DNA of 64,000 nt from Ascoidea asiatica. Lineage: Eukaryota; Ascomycota; Saccharomycetes; Ascoideales; Ascoideaceae. The DNA lies in contig BCKQ01000009.1 of NCBI GenBank assembly GCA_001600695.1, positions 558,001-622,000 of the forward strand, given 5' to 3'. Under the pieces are notes generated by a model that did not search any database, was not told the DNA's origin, and saw only the letters and a program-made list of their open reading frames with translations. The position numbers and the translations under genes are program-made. This document shows, in pieces, positions 11,335-21,046 of the stretch (its first letter is position 1; each line of letters opens with the position of its first letter).

Positions 11335-13263
11335 TCATAATGGAGAACATTCTCTTTCTAACCAAGCAGAAGCAATTTCATCATCTTTTAAACATGGACC
11401 AATTTCTTTTAAAATTAATTCATATTTTTTATTAATTTTTTCAATTTCAAATTTAGTTAAAAGTTTTTTATTAATTAATTTTCTACAATATGGAACTAAA
11501 GTAATATCTTCAAAAGTTAAAAATATTGTTTTATTTTCAGGTTTATTAATAGATTCATCAGCTTTTATTACAATTAAATCACTTTCAATTCTTATACCAT
11601 ATTCATTATCTTTATAATAACCAGGTTCATCAGATATATAATTACCAATTTCAATTGGAAATAATTTATTTAAAGGTCTTTGACCAATACCAATTGGACC
11701 TTCATGAACATTTAAAAAAGATCCAATACCATGACCAGTACCATGTTTATAATCTAAACCATATTCCCATAAATATTGACGAGCAAGAATTTCAAGTTGA
11801 TCACCTTTTGTACCAATTGGAAAAATTGAAGAACTTAAAGAAATATTACCTTTTAAAACAAGTGTATAATTATTAATTTGTTCAAAAGTTGGATTTAAAA
11901 AATGAAAAGTTCTAGTAATATCAGTTGTACCTTCTAAATATTGAGAACCAGAATCATTTAAATAAATTTTATTTGGATCAATTAATGAAGAATCAAATTC
12001 AGGTGGAGTATAATGAATTATTGAACCATTTGAACCAGAAGAAGAAATTGTTTCAAAAGATAAATCAATAAAATTTTCCATTTTTTTTTTAAAAAATTTT
12101 TGTTTAATTGAAGCTTGAAATTCATTAATTTTTGAATTTTTAATAATTAATTCATTTTCTAACCATGAAAAAAATTTAATTAAAGCAATTCCATCTTTTT
12201 TTTGAACAATTTTTGCACCATTTAATTCAATTTCATTTTTTTTTGATTTAAATAAATTTATTGGAGAATTAATTTTTATATATTCACAATTTAAAGAATT
12301 TAAAATTTTATAAGTTGAAGAATTTGGTATTAAAATTTTTTCATTTTTATTTAATTTTTTTGTAAATGAAATTAAATCATTAAAAAATTGATTATATGGT
12401 TTAATAATAATTTTACAAATATTTTTTAAATAATTTAAAATTTTTAATTTATCATCATTTAAATTTTCATATCTTTCATTTATATCACAATATAAATAAT
12501 AATTATTTTTAATAATTAAAAAATAAGAATAAAATACAGGATTATATAAAATATCATTTGCTCTTAAATTTAATAACCAAGCAATTTCATCTAAAGAATT
12601 AATTAAGAAATTATTTAAATTATTTTGTTTAATTAAATATTCATTTAATTTTTTTAATTTATCAAGAGTTGATAAACCAGATAAATTTAAATTTAAATAA
12701 ATAAATTTAGATAATTTTTTTAAAGGTTTATTTAACCAAATTAAATCAATTAAATTTTTATTAATTGAAATTAAATTAATTTTAATTTTAATTTTAATTT
12801 TATTATCATTAATTATAATTTTTAATTTATTATTAATTAAATTTTGAAATAAATTTATTGAATCAATTGTAAATAAATTTGGATCAAAACCAATATTAAT
12901 TGGTAATGAATTTTTAAAAGAATTTGAAAGATTTATTGAATAATTTAATAACCAAATTTGCCAAGAATTTAAAATTAATTGTTTTAAAAGAAACCAATTT
13001 GAATCTAATTGATTTGAAGCTTGTAAATAATATCTACCATCAGTTGAAAGTATTGCTTTATCATTTGTAATTATTGCAATACCTGCAGAACCTGTAAAAC
13101 CAGATATATAAGCTCTTCTTTGATCAGAAGGAGAAGTATATTCAGATTGATGATCATCTTCAGAAGGTACAATATAAGCATGAATATTATTTTTTTTCAT
13201 TTGAATTCTTAATGAATTCAATCTTTTACTTGTATCTAATTTTTGAAATTTAATGTCTGACAT
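11335..13263 (-). CDS. FRA1: Xaa-Pro aminopeptidase-like protein (Fra1 family, M24B)
   Basis: This is a cytosolic aminopeptidase P homologue; yeast Fra1 works with Fra2 and glutaredoxins in repressing the Aft1 iron regulon. It is 642 aa, close to eukaryotic XPNPEP1 and somewhat shorter than S. cerevisiae Fra1. The N-terminal creatinase-like domain shows YIVPSEDDHQSEYTSPSDQR, YISGFTGSAGIAI and TDGRYYLQA. All five metal-ligand positions of the pita-bread fold appear present: Asp in NDSGSQYLEG and in TTDITRTFH (~residue 440), His in HGTGHGIGSF (~507), Glu in IRIESDL (~560) and Glu in LTFEDITLVPYC (~583), so it is probably catalytically competent. It lies head-to-tail behind YFH7 with a 203-bp gap. 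Confidence 0.9.
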   Translation of the reverse strand: MSDIKFQKLDTSKRLNSLRIQMKKNNIHAYIVPSEDDHQSEYTSPSDQRRAYISGFTGSAGIAIITNDKAILSTDGRYYLQASNQLDSNWFLLKQLILNSWQIWLLNYSINLSNSFKNSLPINIGFDPNLFTIDSINLFQNLINNKLKIIINDNKIKIKIKINLISINKNLIDLIWLNKPLKKLSKFIYLNLNLSGLSTLDKLKKLNEYLIKQNNLNNFLINSLDEIAWLLNLRANDILYNPVFYSYFLIIKNNYYLYCDINERYENLNDDKLKILNYLKNICKIIIKPYNQFFNDLISFTKKLNKNEKILIPNSSTYKILNSLNCEYIKINSPINLFKSKKNEIELNGAKIVQKKDGIALIKFFSWLENELIIKNSKINEFQASIKQKFFKKKMENFIDLSFETISSSGSNGSIIHYTPPEFDSSLIDPNKIYLNDSGSQYLEGTTDITRTFHFLNPTFEQINNYTLVLKGNISLSSSIFPIGTKGDQLEILARQYLWEYGLDYKHGTGHGIGSFLNVHEGPIGIGQRPLNKLFPIEIGNYISDEPGYYKDNEYGIRIESDLIVIKADESINKPENKTIFLTFEDITLVPYCRKLINKKLLTKFEIEKINKKYELILKEIGPCLKDDEIASAWLERECSPL

Positions 13264-13466
13264 TGTATCTATTCTTTAATTACTTTATTATTTGTTATAT
13301 TATCTATTTATTATTATAATTATCATTGTTATTAAATTTAAGGGATAAATATACAATATATTTAATATATTAAATATATTAAATATTTATATGGGGGAGT
13401 GTTACGTAATCACGGATTACCTAATAATGTAATATATATTACCTAATCGGATATATAATATATATA

Positions 13467-14429
13467 TTACTTAATATCAATAGAATAATCAGGATTAAAA
13501 GAATTATTAAGTATTAATAAAGAATTTAAATAATCATTATTATTATATTTAATTAAAGCATTTGATAAATTATTTGAAATACAAGAATTTAAATGTCTTT
13601 TAATAATTCTATCTTTAGTAATATTTAAATTTATATTAATATTCCAAAATTTAATAAATTTATAATTATTATATTTTTTAAAAATTAAAGACCAAATTTT
13701 TTGATTTAATAAAAGATAATTACCTTCAATAATTAAAATTTTTGAAAATTTATTAATTTTAATATTAAATTTTAAAGGATTTTTTAAATTATGAATAAAA
13801 TTAGGTATATGAATAGATTGTAAATGATTATTATAATTATTATTAATTGAAGAAAGATATAAAATATGAATTAAATGAATGAATAAATTTGAATCAAAAG
13901 TAAATGGAGAACCTCTTCTTTGAATTGCATGATTTGAATTAATGAATTTATTTAAAATTTCTAAAGATAAATGAAAACCATCCATTGGTATAACTTGAGC
14001 AATATCTAAGATGATATTATTATTATTATTAAAAGATAATTTAATTGAATTTTCTTTACATCTACCAGATAATATAATTTCATTATTATTTAAATTAATT
14101 AATTTTCTTGGTTTATAATCTTCATCTTCATAATTAATTTTTTCAAATGGATTAAAATTTGATAAATTATTAATAAAATTTAAAATTTGATTATTTTTAT
14201 TATTTAATTCATCTTTTAATGAAAAACTATTATCTTCAAAATTTTGTTTTTGTTCTTGTTCTTGTTGTTGTTCATTATATTTCTTATTTATTATATTTAT
14301 AACATTTTTTGAAATTGTTGATTTTCCAGAACCTGGAATTCCAGATAAAAAAATTAAAATTCTTTTATTATTATTTTTTTTTAATAAATTTATGGCTTTT
14401 TCTGCCAAATTATTATAAATTTCATCCAT
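13467..14429 (-). CDS. YFH7: P-loop kinase-like ATPase of the Yfh7 family
   Basis: This is a small P-loop NTPase related to phosphoribulokinase/uridine kinases; the substrate of yeast Yfh7 is not established. It has 320 aa (S. cerevisiae Yfh7 is ~353). The Walker A is GIPGSGKST (residues ~30-38). Then come a Lys/Gln/Glu-rich linker, YKPRKLINLNNNEIILSGR, the substrate-site motif VIPMDGFHLS (~146) followed by RRGSPFTFD, and a Walker-B-like ILIIEGNYLLLN (~232). The C-terminal lid contains RIIKRHLNS. A (TTGAA)n tract sits just upstream of the ATG. The first ATG at 14429 fits the usual short N-terminus. Confidence 0.85.
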   Translation of the reverse strand: MDEIYNNLAEKAINLLKKNNNKRILIFLSGIPGSGKSTISKNVINIINKKYNEQQQEQEQKQNFEDNSFSLKDELNNKNNQILNFINNLSNFNPFEKINYEDEDYKPRKLINLNNNEIILSGRCKENSIKLSFNNNNNIILDIAQVIPMDGFHLSLEILNKFINSNHAIQRRGSPFTFDSNLFIHLIHILYLSSINNNYNNHLQSIHIPNFIHNLKNPLKFNIKINKFSKILIIEGNYLLLNQKIWSLIFKKYNNYKFIKFWNININLNITKDRIIKRHLNSCISNNLSNALIKYNNNDYLNSLLILNNSFNPDYSIDIK

Positions 14430-14473
14430 TAAATGATTTTTTTATTTTATTGAATATGTCAATAAAACAATTA

Positions 14474-14509
14474 ATTGAATTGAATTGAATTGAATTGAAT
14501 TGAATTGAA
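14474..14509. repeat. (TTGAA)7 microsatellite in YFH7 leader
   Basis: Seven perfect TTGAA units end about 45 bp before the YFH7 start. On the coding strand they read TTCAA. Confidence 0.9.
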
Positions 14510-14536
14510 AGAAGTGAAAAAGGATTAGAATAAACT

Positions 14537-14566
14537 ATTACAATTACAATTACAATTACAATTACA
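14537..14566. repeat. (ATTACA)5 microsatellite
   Basis: Five perfect copies of ATTACA lie between the TTGAA tract and the GC island upstream of YFH7. Confidence 0.9.
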
Positions 14567-15530
14567 GATAGAGTATATTATGTGAGAGGTACATAATATA
14601 TTGTAGGAGTTGCATGGTAAGAGTGTCAGGTGACCTAGTGCGGACGGAAAACAACTAGCCACACCTGATTGACATTAAAAGCCACTAGTAGACTAAAGAA
14701 GAAATCTTGGGGGGCAGTGCACGGTGCCTCTAGTTCCCGTGGTCCGGGTGTTTTCTGGCGGTGCAGCCGGACGACAGCCGGACGACAGCCGGTCCGCTGG
14801 CCGAGGTGCGACGCGGTGAGCGCTGTGATTGGCTGGACAGGAGCTGGACTGGTGCTGGACTGGTCCTTTACCCCAGATTCCAGCAGAGCAGCAGAAGTTG
14901 CTTCGGTAGCAGCGTTTGCAGGGTTTGGTGTTTGTGGTGCAGTGCTCTGATTTGACACTGCTTCCACTGCTGCTGCTCCTTTTTCTTCTTCTTCATGGGC
15001 CATGGTTACTTTCTACTTCTCTTCACTGTTCAAATATACTGAATCATGTCTCTTTCCAGCTCCACTCACCTCAATACTCTAATTATTATTACCTTTACTT
15101 CTTTTACTTCACTCATCGATGATTCAATTTCCAATTCAATTTCCAATTCAATTTCCAATTTCTTTTTCTTTTTCCTTTTTCCTTTTTCCAAATTTTTTCA
15201 TTTCCCAAATTGTAAAAATTCATTCATTTTAAATTTTACTTTCTTTTCGAAATTATTATAACTTCCATTAATGCTTAAAATTTATTTCAATAGAATTTAT
15301 TAAAATTCATAAATATTTAAAATTTAACTTAATTATTAAAATGATTCAATCAAAATGATTCAATCAAAATGATTCAAACAATCAATATATTTAAAATTAT
15401 TACTATTTCAATTATCCAATCATCCAATCAATTTCTTCTTTCTTTATTCATTTAATTTATTATTAATTATTAATTATTAATTATTAATTAGTAATTGGTA
15501 ATTCATGATTGATAATGAAATATTTTTTCA

Positions 15531-15538
15531 TATAAAAG
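15531..15538 (+). promoter_or_regulatory. Probable ICL1 TATA box
   Basis: TATAAAAG lies 97 bp before the ICL1 ATG, a typical yeast distance. The call is positional. Confidence 0.4.
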
Positions 15539-15627
15539 ATCTTAATTTCTTTCAATTTATTAATATATTTTATTTCTTTTATTTCTTTATTCAAAATCAA
15601 ATACAATCAATAAATTAAATAATTAAA

Positions 15628-17271
15628 ATGGTTTATACTGCAGTTGATATTGATATTGAAGATCAAAAATTTCAACAAGAAATTAAAGATATTGAAGAAT
15701 GGTGGTCACAACCACGTTGGTCACAAACTAAAAGAATTTATACTGCAAAAGATATTGCAAAAAAAAGAGGTAATTTAAAAATTAATTATCCTTCTTCAAT
15801 TCAATCAAAAAAATTATTTAATTTATTATCAAATCATTTTAAAAATAAAACTGCTTCTTTTACTTTTGGTGCTTTAGATCCAATTCATATAACTCAAATG
15901 TCAAAATATCTTGATACAATTTATGTTTCTGGTTGGCAATGTTCTTCAACTGCTTCAACTTCAAATGAACCAAGTCCAGATTTAGCTGATTATCCAATGG
16001 ATACAGTTCCAAATAAAGTTCAACAATTATTTTTTTCTCAATTATTTCATGATCGTAAACAAAATGAAGAAAGATTAAATATTTTAAATAAAATTGATAG
16101 AAAAAATTTAAATTTTATTGATTATTTAAGACCAATAATTGCTGATGCTGATACTGGTCATGGTGGTATAACTGCAATAATAAAATTAACTAAATTATTT
16201 ATTGAAAGAGGTGCTGCTGGTATTCATATTGAAGATCAAGCTCCTGGTACAAAAAAATGTGGTCATATGGCTGGTAAAGTTTTAGTACCTGTTCAAGAAC
16301 ATATAAATAGATTAATTGCAATTAGAACTTCTGCTGATATTATGAATTCAGATTTATTATGTGTTGCAAGAACTGATTCTGAAGCTGCAACTTTATTAAC
16401 TTCAACAATTGATAAAAGAGATCATTTTTTTATCTTAGGTTCAACAAATCCAAATTTACCTGATTTAATAACTGTAATGACAGAAGCTGAATTAAATGGT
16501 ATTAATGGTAATGAATTATCAAAAATTGAAAATAATTGGTTAAAAAAAGCAAATTTAAAATTATTTAATCAACATGTTATTGATGAAATTAATAATGGTA
16601 ATTATTCAAATAAAGATTATTTAATTAATAAATTTAATTCAATTATTACTCCAACAAGTGGAATTTCAAATAAAGATGCAAGAGCTTTAGCTAAAAAATT
16701 ATTAGGTAAAGATTTATATTTTAATTGGGAATCTCCAAAAGTTAGAGAAGGTTATTATAGATATCAAGGTGGTACTCAATGTGCTATAAATCGTGCAAGA
16801 GCTTATGCTCCATATGCTGATATTATTTGGATGGAATCAAGATTACCTGATTTTAATCAAGCTATTGAATTTGCAAATGGTGTTAAATCAATTTATCCAA
16901 ATAAATGGTTATCATATAATTTATCACCATCATTTAATTGGAATAAAGCTATGAAACCAGAAGATCAAGAAACTTTTATTAAAAGATTAGCAAAATTAGG
17001 TTATGTTTGGCAATTTATAACTTTAGCTGGATTACATGTAACTGCTTTAGCAATTGATAATTTCTCAAGAGATTATTCAAAAATTGGTATGAAAGCATAT
17101 GGACAAAATGTTCAAGCTCCAGAAATTGAAAATGGTGTTGAAGTTGTTAAACATCAAAAATGGTCTGGTGCTGAATATATTGATAATTTATTAAAAATGG
17201 TAACTGGTGGAGTTTCTTCAACTGCTGCAATGGGTAAAGGTGTCACCGAAGATCAATTTAAAAGTACTTAA
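15628..17271 (+). CDS. ICL1: Isocitrate lyase
   Basis: This enzyme cleaves isocitrate to glyoxylate and succinate, the first dedicated step of the glyoxylate shunt for growth on C2 compounds or fatty acids. It is 547 aa, matching yeast Icl1 (~557). Visible blocks are the N-terminal [19 protein letters not shown], the barrel motif [12 protein letters not shown] (~170-180), the catalytic-cysteine signature KKCGHMAGK (~209-217), [12 protein letters not shown], and the eukaryote-specific insert before [17 protein letters not shown]. The C-terminus (DQFKST) is not a type 1 peroxisomal signal. The nearby tandem ADH would supply the same C2 route. No in-frame CTG occurs in 547 codons. Confidence 0.97.
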   Translation: MVYTAVDIDIEDQKFQQEIKDIEEWWSQPRWSQTKRIYTAKDIAKKRGNLKINYPSSIQSKKLFNLLSNHFKNKTASFTFGALDPIHITQMSKYLDTIYVSGWQCSSTASTSNEPSPDLADYPMDTVPNKVQQLFFSQLFHDRKQNEERLNILNKIDRKNLNFIDYLRPIIADADTGHGGITAIIKLTKLFIERGAAGIHIEDQAPGTKKCGHMAGKVLVPVQEHINRLIAIRTSADIMNSDLLCVARTDSEAATLLTSTIDKRDHFFILGSTNPNLPDLITVMTEAELNGINGNELSKIENNWLKKANLKLFNQHVIDEINNGNYSNKDYLINKFNSIITPTSGISNKDARALAKKLLGKDLYFNWESPKVREGYYRYQGGTQCAINRARAYAPYADIIWMESRLPDFNQAIEFANGVKSIYPNKWLSYNLSPSFNWNKAMKPEDQETFIKRLAKLGYVWQFITLAGLHVTALAIDNFSRDYSKIGMKAYGQNVQAPEIENGVEVVKHQKWSGAEYIDNLLKMVTGGVSSTAAMGKGVTEDQFKST

Positions 17272-18726
17272 ATATTTATCTATTTATCTCTTTATCTCTT
17301 TATCTCTTTATATTTCTATTTATATTTATACAACAAAATAAAATAATATACATATTGCATTAAATTATTAAGTACAATTTCTAAATACACCTATTACTAT
17401 TCAATTATACTATGATTTATATAAAAAGGGGGTGAAATGTTTAAAATTTAAAATTAAATTAAATCTTCAATTAAAAAAATAATCATTTATTCATTTATTC
17501 AATTATTCAATTATTCAATTATTCATTTATTCAATTATCCATCTATTCAAATATTCATTACTTCATTCATTTTCTTACCCTTTTTTTATGCATTTATCAA
17601 TGTACCCCATAATTTTCAAATTTTCTACCCATTTTTATTCACTTTATCCATTATATCCATTATATCCATTTAAACCTTTTATTATGTAAATATTTTTGAT
17701 AGGATTTTTAATTAATCTAAGAGTATACTTCATATTAATTAAAAGGTAGATGTCCTCAGATATCCTTGTAATATTAAAGTATATATATTTTATATTAAAA
17801 GTTTATTAAAAGTATTCGTATTATTAGTAATAATAAATCTAAATACTTAAATTGATCATCAAAGGAAGTTAAGTATATGAATAAATTCCCCAAAATCACT
17901 ATATTCCCATTTTCCAAGATTCAAATTTCATTTAACTTATTCAATCTCATTCAATTCAGTAATATACAGTATATTTTTTATATTTATTTCAAATATATTT
18001 GTATGAATTTTCTGCTCGTAAATATTGTAAATTTGAAACAAAGTTCAAATCCGGTCTAAAAAAAATCTTGCCATATTTTTACATTAAAGCAAGCTTCATC
18101 TCTTTATTTATTTATTTATTTTATTACTTTAACAAAACCAGCAGAAAGCAATCCTTTTTTTTCTTTTTTTTCTTTTTTTTCTTAACTTTCTTAACTTTCT
18201 TAACTTTCTTATTATCATCTCATATTTTTTCCAATGGAAATAAAGGAAACTTCGAAATTTTCTAATCAGAAACTAAATAAAATAATTTCATCCAATAATT
18301 TCAATATTTTCAAAATTTTGAATAAAAATTATAAGGTTAATATGTTTTAATTCCGTTTGATTCTATGTCCCTTTGTACTTTTATATGCATTCTCTTTGAA
18401 ATATTATAATAATTGAATTTTATTAACTTGCTTTAGTTTATGATAATTGTAAGGATTAAAATTGTGTGATATTAGTTTATTCAATCCCCTTTTTTTAAAA
18501 ATAATATACTTTACAATGAATTGAATTGATTAATTTTAATGAATTCGAGTATATAAATCATACATTAGTCTCATTATTATTTTCAATCAAGAAATAATTA
18601 TTTATCATTAATAACTATTTGAATAATAAACAATATATTATTATTTACATTACTTACTTACTTATTTAATTACTTTATATTAAATTTCAATTATTTATCT
18701 CATACTAAAAAAAAAACTATATCAAA
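17272..18726. promoter_or_regulatory. ICL1-ADH intergenic region
   Basis: These 1.45 kb are very AT-rich and contain TTTATCTC repeats after the ICL1 stop, TTATTCA-type repeats (17480-17560) and T-rich repeats with CTTAACTTT units (18155-18210). No GC island and no gene are visible; the two short frames here are low complexity. The downstream part should be the ADH promoter. Confidence 0.35.
18550..18557 (+). promoter_or_regulatory. Possible ADH TATA box
   Basis: TATATAAA lies 177 bp before the ADH start. This is a low-specificity match in AT-rich DNA. Confidence 0.3.
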
Positions 18727-19809
18727 ATGATGAAAGCATTAGTATTTGAAGGAAAAAGTCAAAAATCTTGGAAAGATGTTCCAAAACCAAAAATTATTAA
18801 AGAAACAGATGCAATTATTAAAATCACAATGACTACAATTTGTGGATCTGATTTACATATTTTAAAAGGTGATGTACCACAAATTAAATCTGGTAGAATT
18901 TTAGGTCATGAAGGAATTGGTTTAGTTGAAGAAATTGGTTCAAAAGTTACAAATTTTAAAAAAGGTGATAAAGTTATTATATCATGTATAACATCATGTG
19001 GTGATTGTATTTATTGTAAAAAAAATTTACAAGCTCATTGTATTAATGGTGGATGGATTTTAGGTAATGAAATTAATGGTACTCAAGCTGAATTTATTCG
19101 TATACCATATGCAAATGATTCATTAATTTCAATACCAAAATCTTGTAAATTAAAAGATGAAGAATTATTAATGTTAAGTGATGCTTTACCAACAGGTAAT
19201 GAAGTTGGTTCAATTAGTGCCAAAATTTCAGAAGGTGATATTATTGCAATTATTGGTTGTGGACCAGTTGGAATGGGAGCTTTATTAACTTCAAAAGTTT
19301 TTAAACCAAAAGCAATTATAATGATTGATATGGATGATGAAAGATTAAAAGTTGCAAAAGATAAACTTGGTGCAACTCATACTATAAATCCAAATAAAAT
19401 TTCTGGTAAATTAATTGATGAAATTAATAAAATTACAAATGAATTCTCAAATGAAAGAAAAGGTTTAAAACCTGGTGTTGATGCTGCAATTGAATGTGTT
19501 GGAATTCCAAAAACTTTTGAAATGTGTCAAGAAATTATTGCTCCAGGTGGTAGAATTGCAAATGTTGGAGTTCATGGTTCAAAAGTTGATTTACAATTAC
19601 AAGATTTATGGATTAAAAATATTAATATTTCAACAGGTTTAGTCTCAGCTTATTCAACAAAAGGTTTATTAAAAAATATGGAAGATGGAGTTTTAGATGC
19701 TGGAAAATTAGTTTCTCATAGATTTAAATTAGATAATATTATTGAAGCTTATGAAACTTTTGGTAATGCTGCTAAAGAAAAATGTATTAAAGTTGCTTTA
19801 AGTAAATGA
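18727..19809 (+). CDS. Zinc-dependent medium-chain alcohol dehydrogenase
   Basis: This is a 360-aa MDR-family NAD(P)-dependent alcohol dehydrogenase with no visible targeting signal, so probably cytosolic. The catalytic zinc site is CGSDLHILKGD (Cys ~39) with GHEGIG (His ~62). The structural zinc lobe has four cysteines in CGDCIYCKKNLQAHC (~97-111). The Rossmann motif is GCGPVGMG, and acidic residues at the end of the next strand (MIDMDDERL) suggest NAD preference. The overall pattern (DVPKPKI, TTICGSDLHILKGDVP, GGWILGNEINGTQAE) resembles bacterial-type secondary/primary ADHs and related fungal enzymes more than classical yeast Adh1. Substrate and possible transfer from bacteria are open. It lies in tandem behind ICL1. 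No in-frame CTG. Confidence 0.88.
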   Translation: MMKALVFEGKSQKSWKDVPKPKIIKETDAIIKITMTTICGSDLHILKGDVPQIKSGRILGHEGIGLVEEIGSKVTNFKKGDKVIISCITSCGDCIYCKKNLQAHCINGGWILGNEINGTQAEFIRIPYANDSLISIPKSCKLKDEELLMLSDALPTGNEVGSISAKISEGDIIAIIGCGPVGMGALLTSKVFKPKAIIMIDMDDERLKVAKDKLGATHTINPNKISGKLIDEINKITNEFSNERKGLKPGVDAAIECVGIPKTFEMCQEIIAPGGRIANVGVHGSKVDLQLQDLWIKNINISTGLVSAYSTKGLLKNMEDGVLDAGKLVSHRFKLDNIIEAYETFGNAAKEKCIKVALSK

Positions 19810-21046
19810 ATATAAAAAAATCAAAAATTTATCTTATCTTTTTCTCTCAATTTTTAATGTATTAAATACTAAGTAACGTTGTATAGCAATTTTAGTATAA
19901 TAATGAACAAAATATTTTTAACGCCAATTATTCGGATCCCCTTATTTACTTTTAAATTCTGACACCAAAACTGTGGGTTTTCTTTATGGCACTTTTTGGA
20001 TGAGAATTTAAAAGGTGGGCTCCCGAAGATCCGAAAACTTAACCGTAAACGTGTTCGGACGCGACTAAAATGTATAAAAATGCAGGAGTCTCTGTACTTG
20101 CAGAAGGCACACGATTTGTTGTGGCGTTTGAGGAAAAAAGTGGAAAGTGGAATTGCGCGCATTTTCTTAAGGAAAAGGGGTTTGGGAATCTAGAATTGCG
20201 CAGTGTGCGCAGTGTGCGCGGTTTGTGTTTTGTATGTGGCTCGTGTTTCTGCGTGGCTGGCGAGTGTTGCGAAGCATTCCCGCAGAACTGCAGCGCAGTC
20301 GAGTCTGGCTGTTTTAAGGTATTACTGCAGTTGTTTCTGCTCTTTCTGCCGGAGTGATCCTTCCCAGGTCTGGAATACTTGTTTATTTTCCCACTTTATT
20401 TGATTTATCTCAATTTCTAACATCAATTTCAATATCAAATACGTATTTTATATTATTTTATTTAAAAACAAATCAAAATTATAAATCAATCTTAGCTAAT
20501 ATTTCAAAACATATTTATATTCATTCTTATTTTCATATAATTCAATATATATTTATATTTATATTTATATTTATATTTAATTTAAATCAAAATCAATTAA
20601 ATCAAATCATTCATTCATTTTTTAAATCAATTACTTCATTCGTTTCTTAATTATTCATTTATTATTTAGTGAAATACATTTACCAAATTCATTCTAATTT
20701 CTGACTCCTCACCACATACATTTCTATTTAACATTTAATTATTTATGTAAATCTGATTTAATCTGATAAATCACTTACCTTTCATAAATTTCATATCATA
20801 GACATTATTCTCACTAATTTTCAAAAAAGTATCCTTTTTTTTTGTTTTCTAAAAAGACTTTTATGAGATAAATAATACTGAATAAAATCAAATCAAATCA
20901 AATCAAATTATACAAAACATAATTTCAACTTTTAATTCAACTTTATAACTTCTTTAAACTTCATTTTGTAATATTCTTTAAAAATATATAAAACTCTTAA
21001 TAATATCAATACCACATATTAATAATAAAATTAATTATTAATAATA
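19810..21046. promoter_or_regulatory. Intergenic region with GC island upstream of the 21047 gene
   Basis: The 1.24-kb spacer contains a GC-richer block at about 19990-20370 with a direct repeat CAGTGTGCG at about 20200 and several CTGC/GCGC strings. Several overlapping ORFs on both strands arise only because stop codons are rare in this block; I do not call them. Downstream, (ATCAA)4 lies at 20887-20906 and a TATATAAAA at 20985. Confidence 0.4.

Larger units (their letters stand above)
14430..15627. promoter_or_regulatory. Divergent YFH7/ICL1 promoter region with GC island
   Basis: These 1.2 kb separate two divergent genes. From about 14605 to 15015 the sequence is strongly GC-richer than its flanks and contains tandem elements: CCGGACGACAG repeated twice (14767-14790) and GCTGGACTGGT repeated (from about 14840). 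The motif TCAGGTGAC is at 14628. The remainder is AT-rich with pyrimidine repeats. Ethanol- or gluconeogenesis-type regulation of ICL1 is expected from the family, but no CSRE could be shown. Confidence 0.45.

Noticed and set aside
17480-17560. Regularly spaced TTATTCA repeats as a possible CRISPR-like or regulatory array
   Set aside because: Simple 7-8 bp microsatellite with no spacers; CRISPR is not expected in a yeast nucleus.
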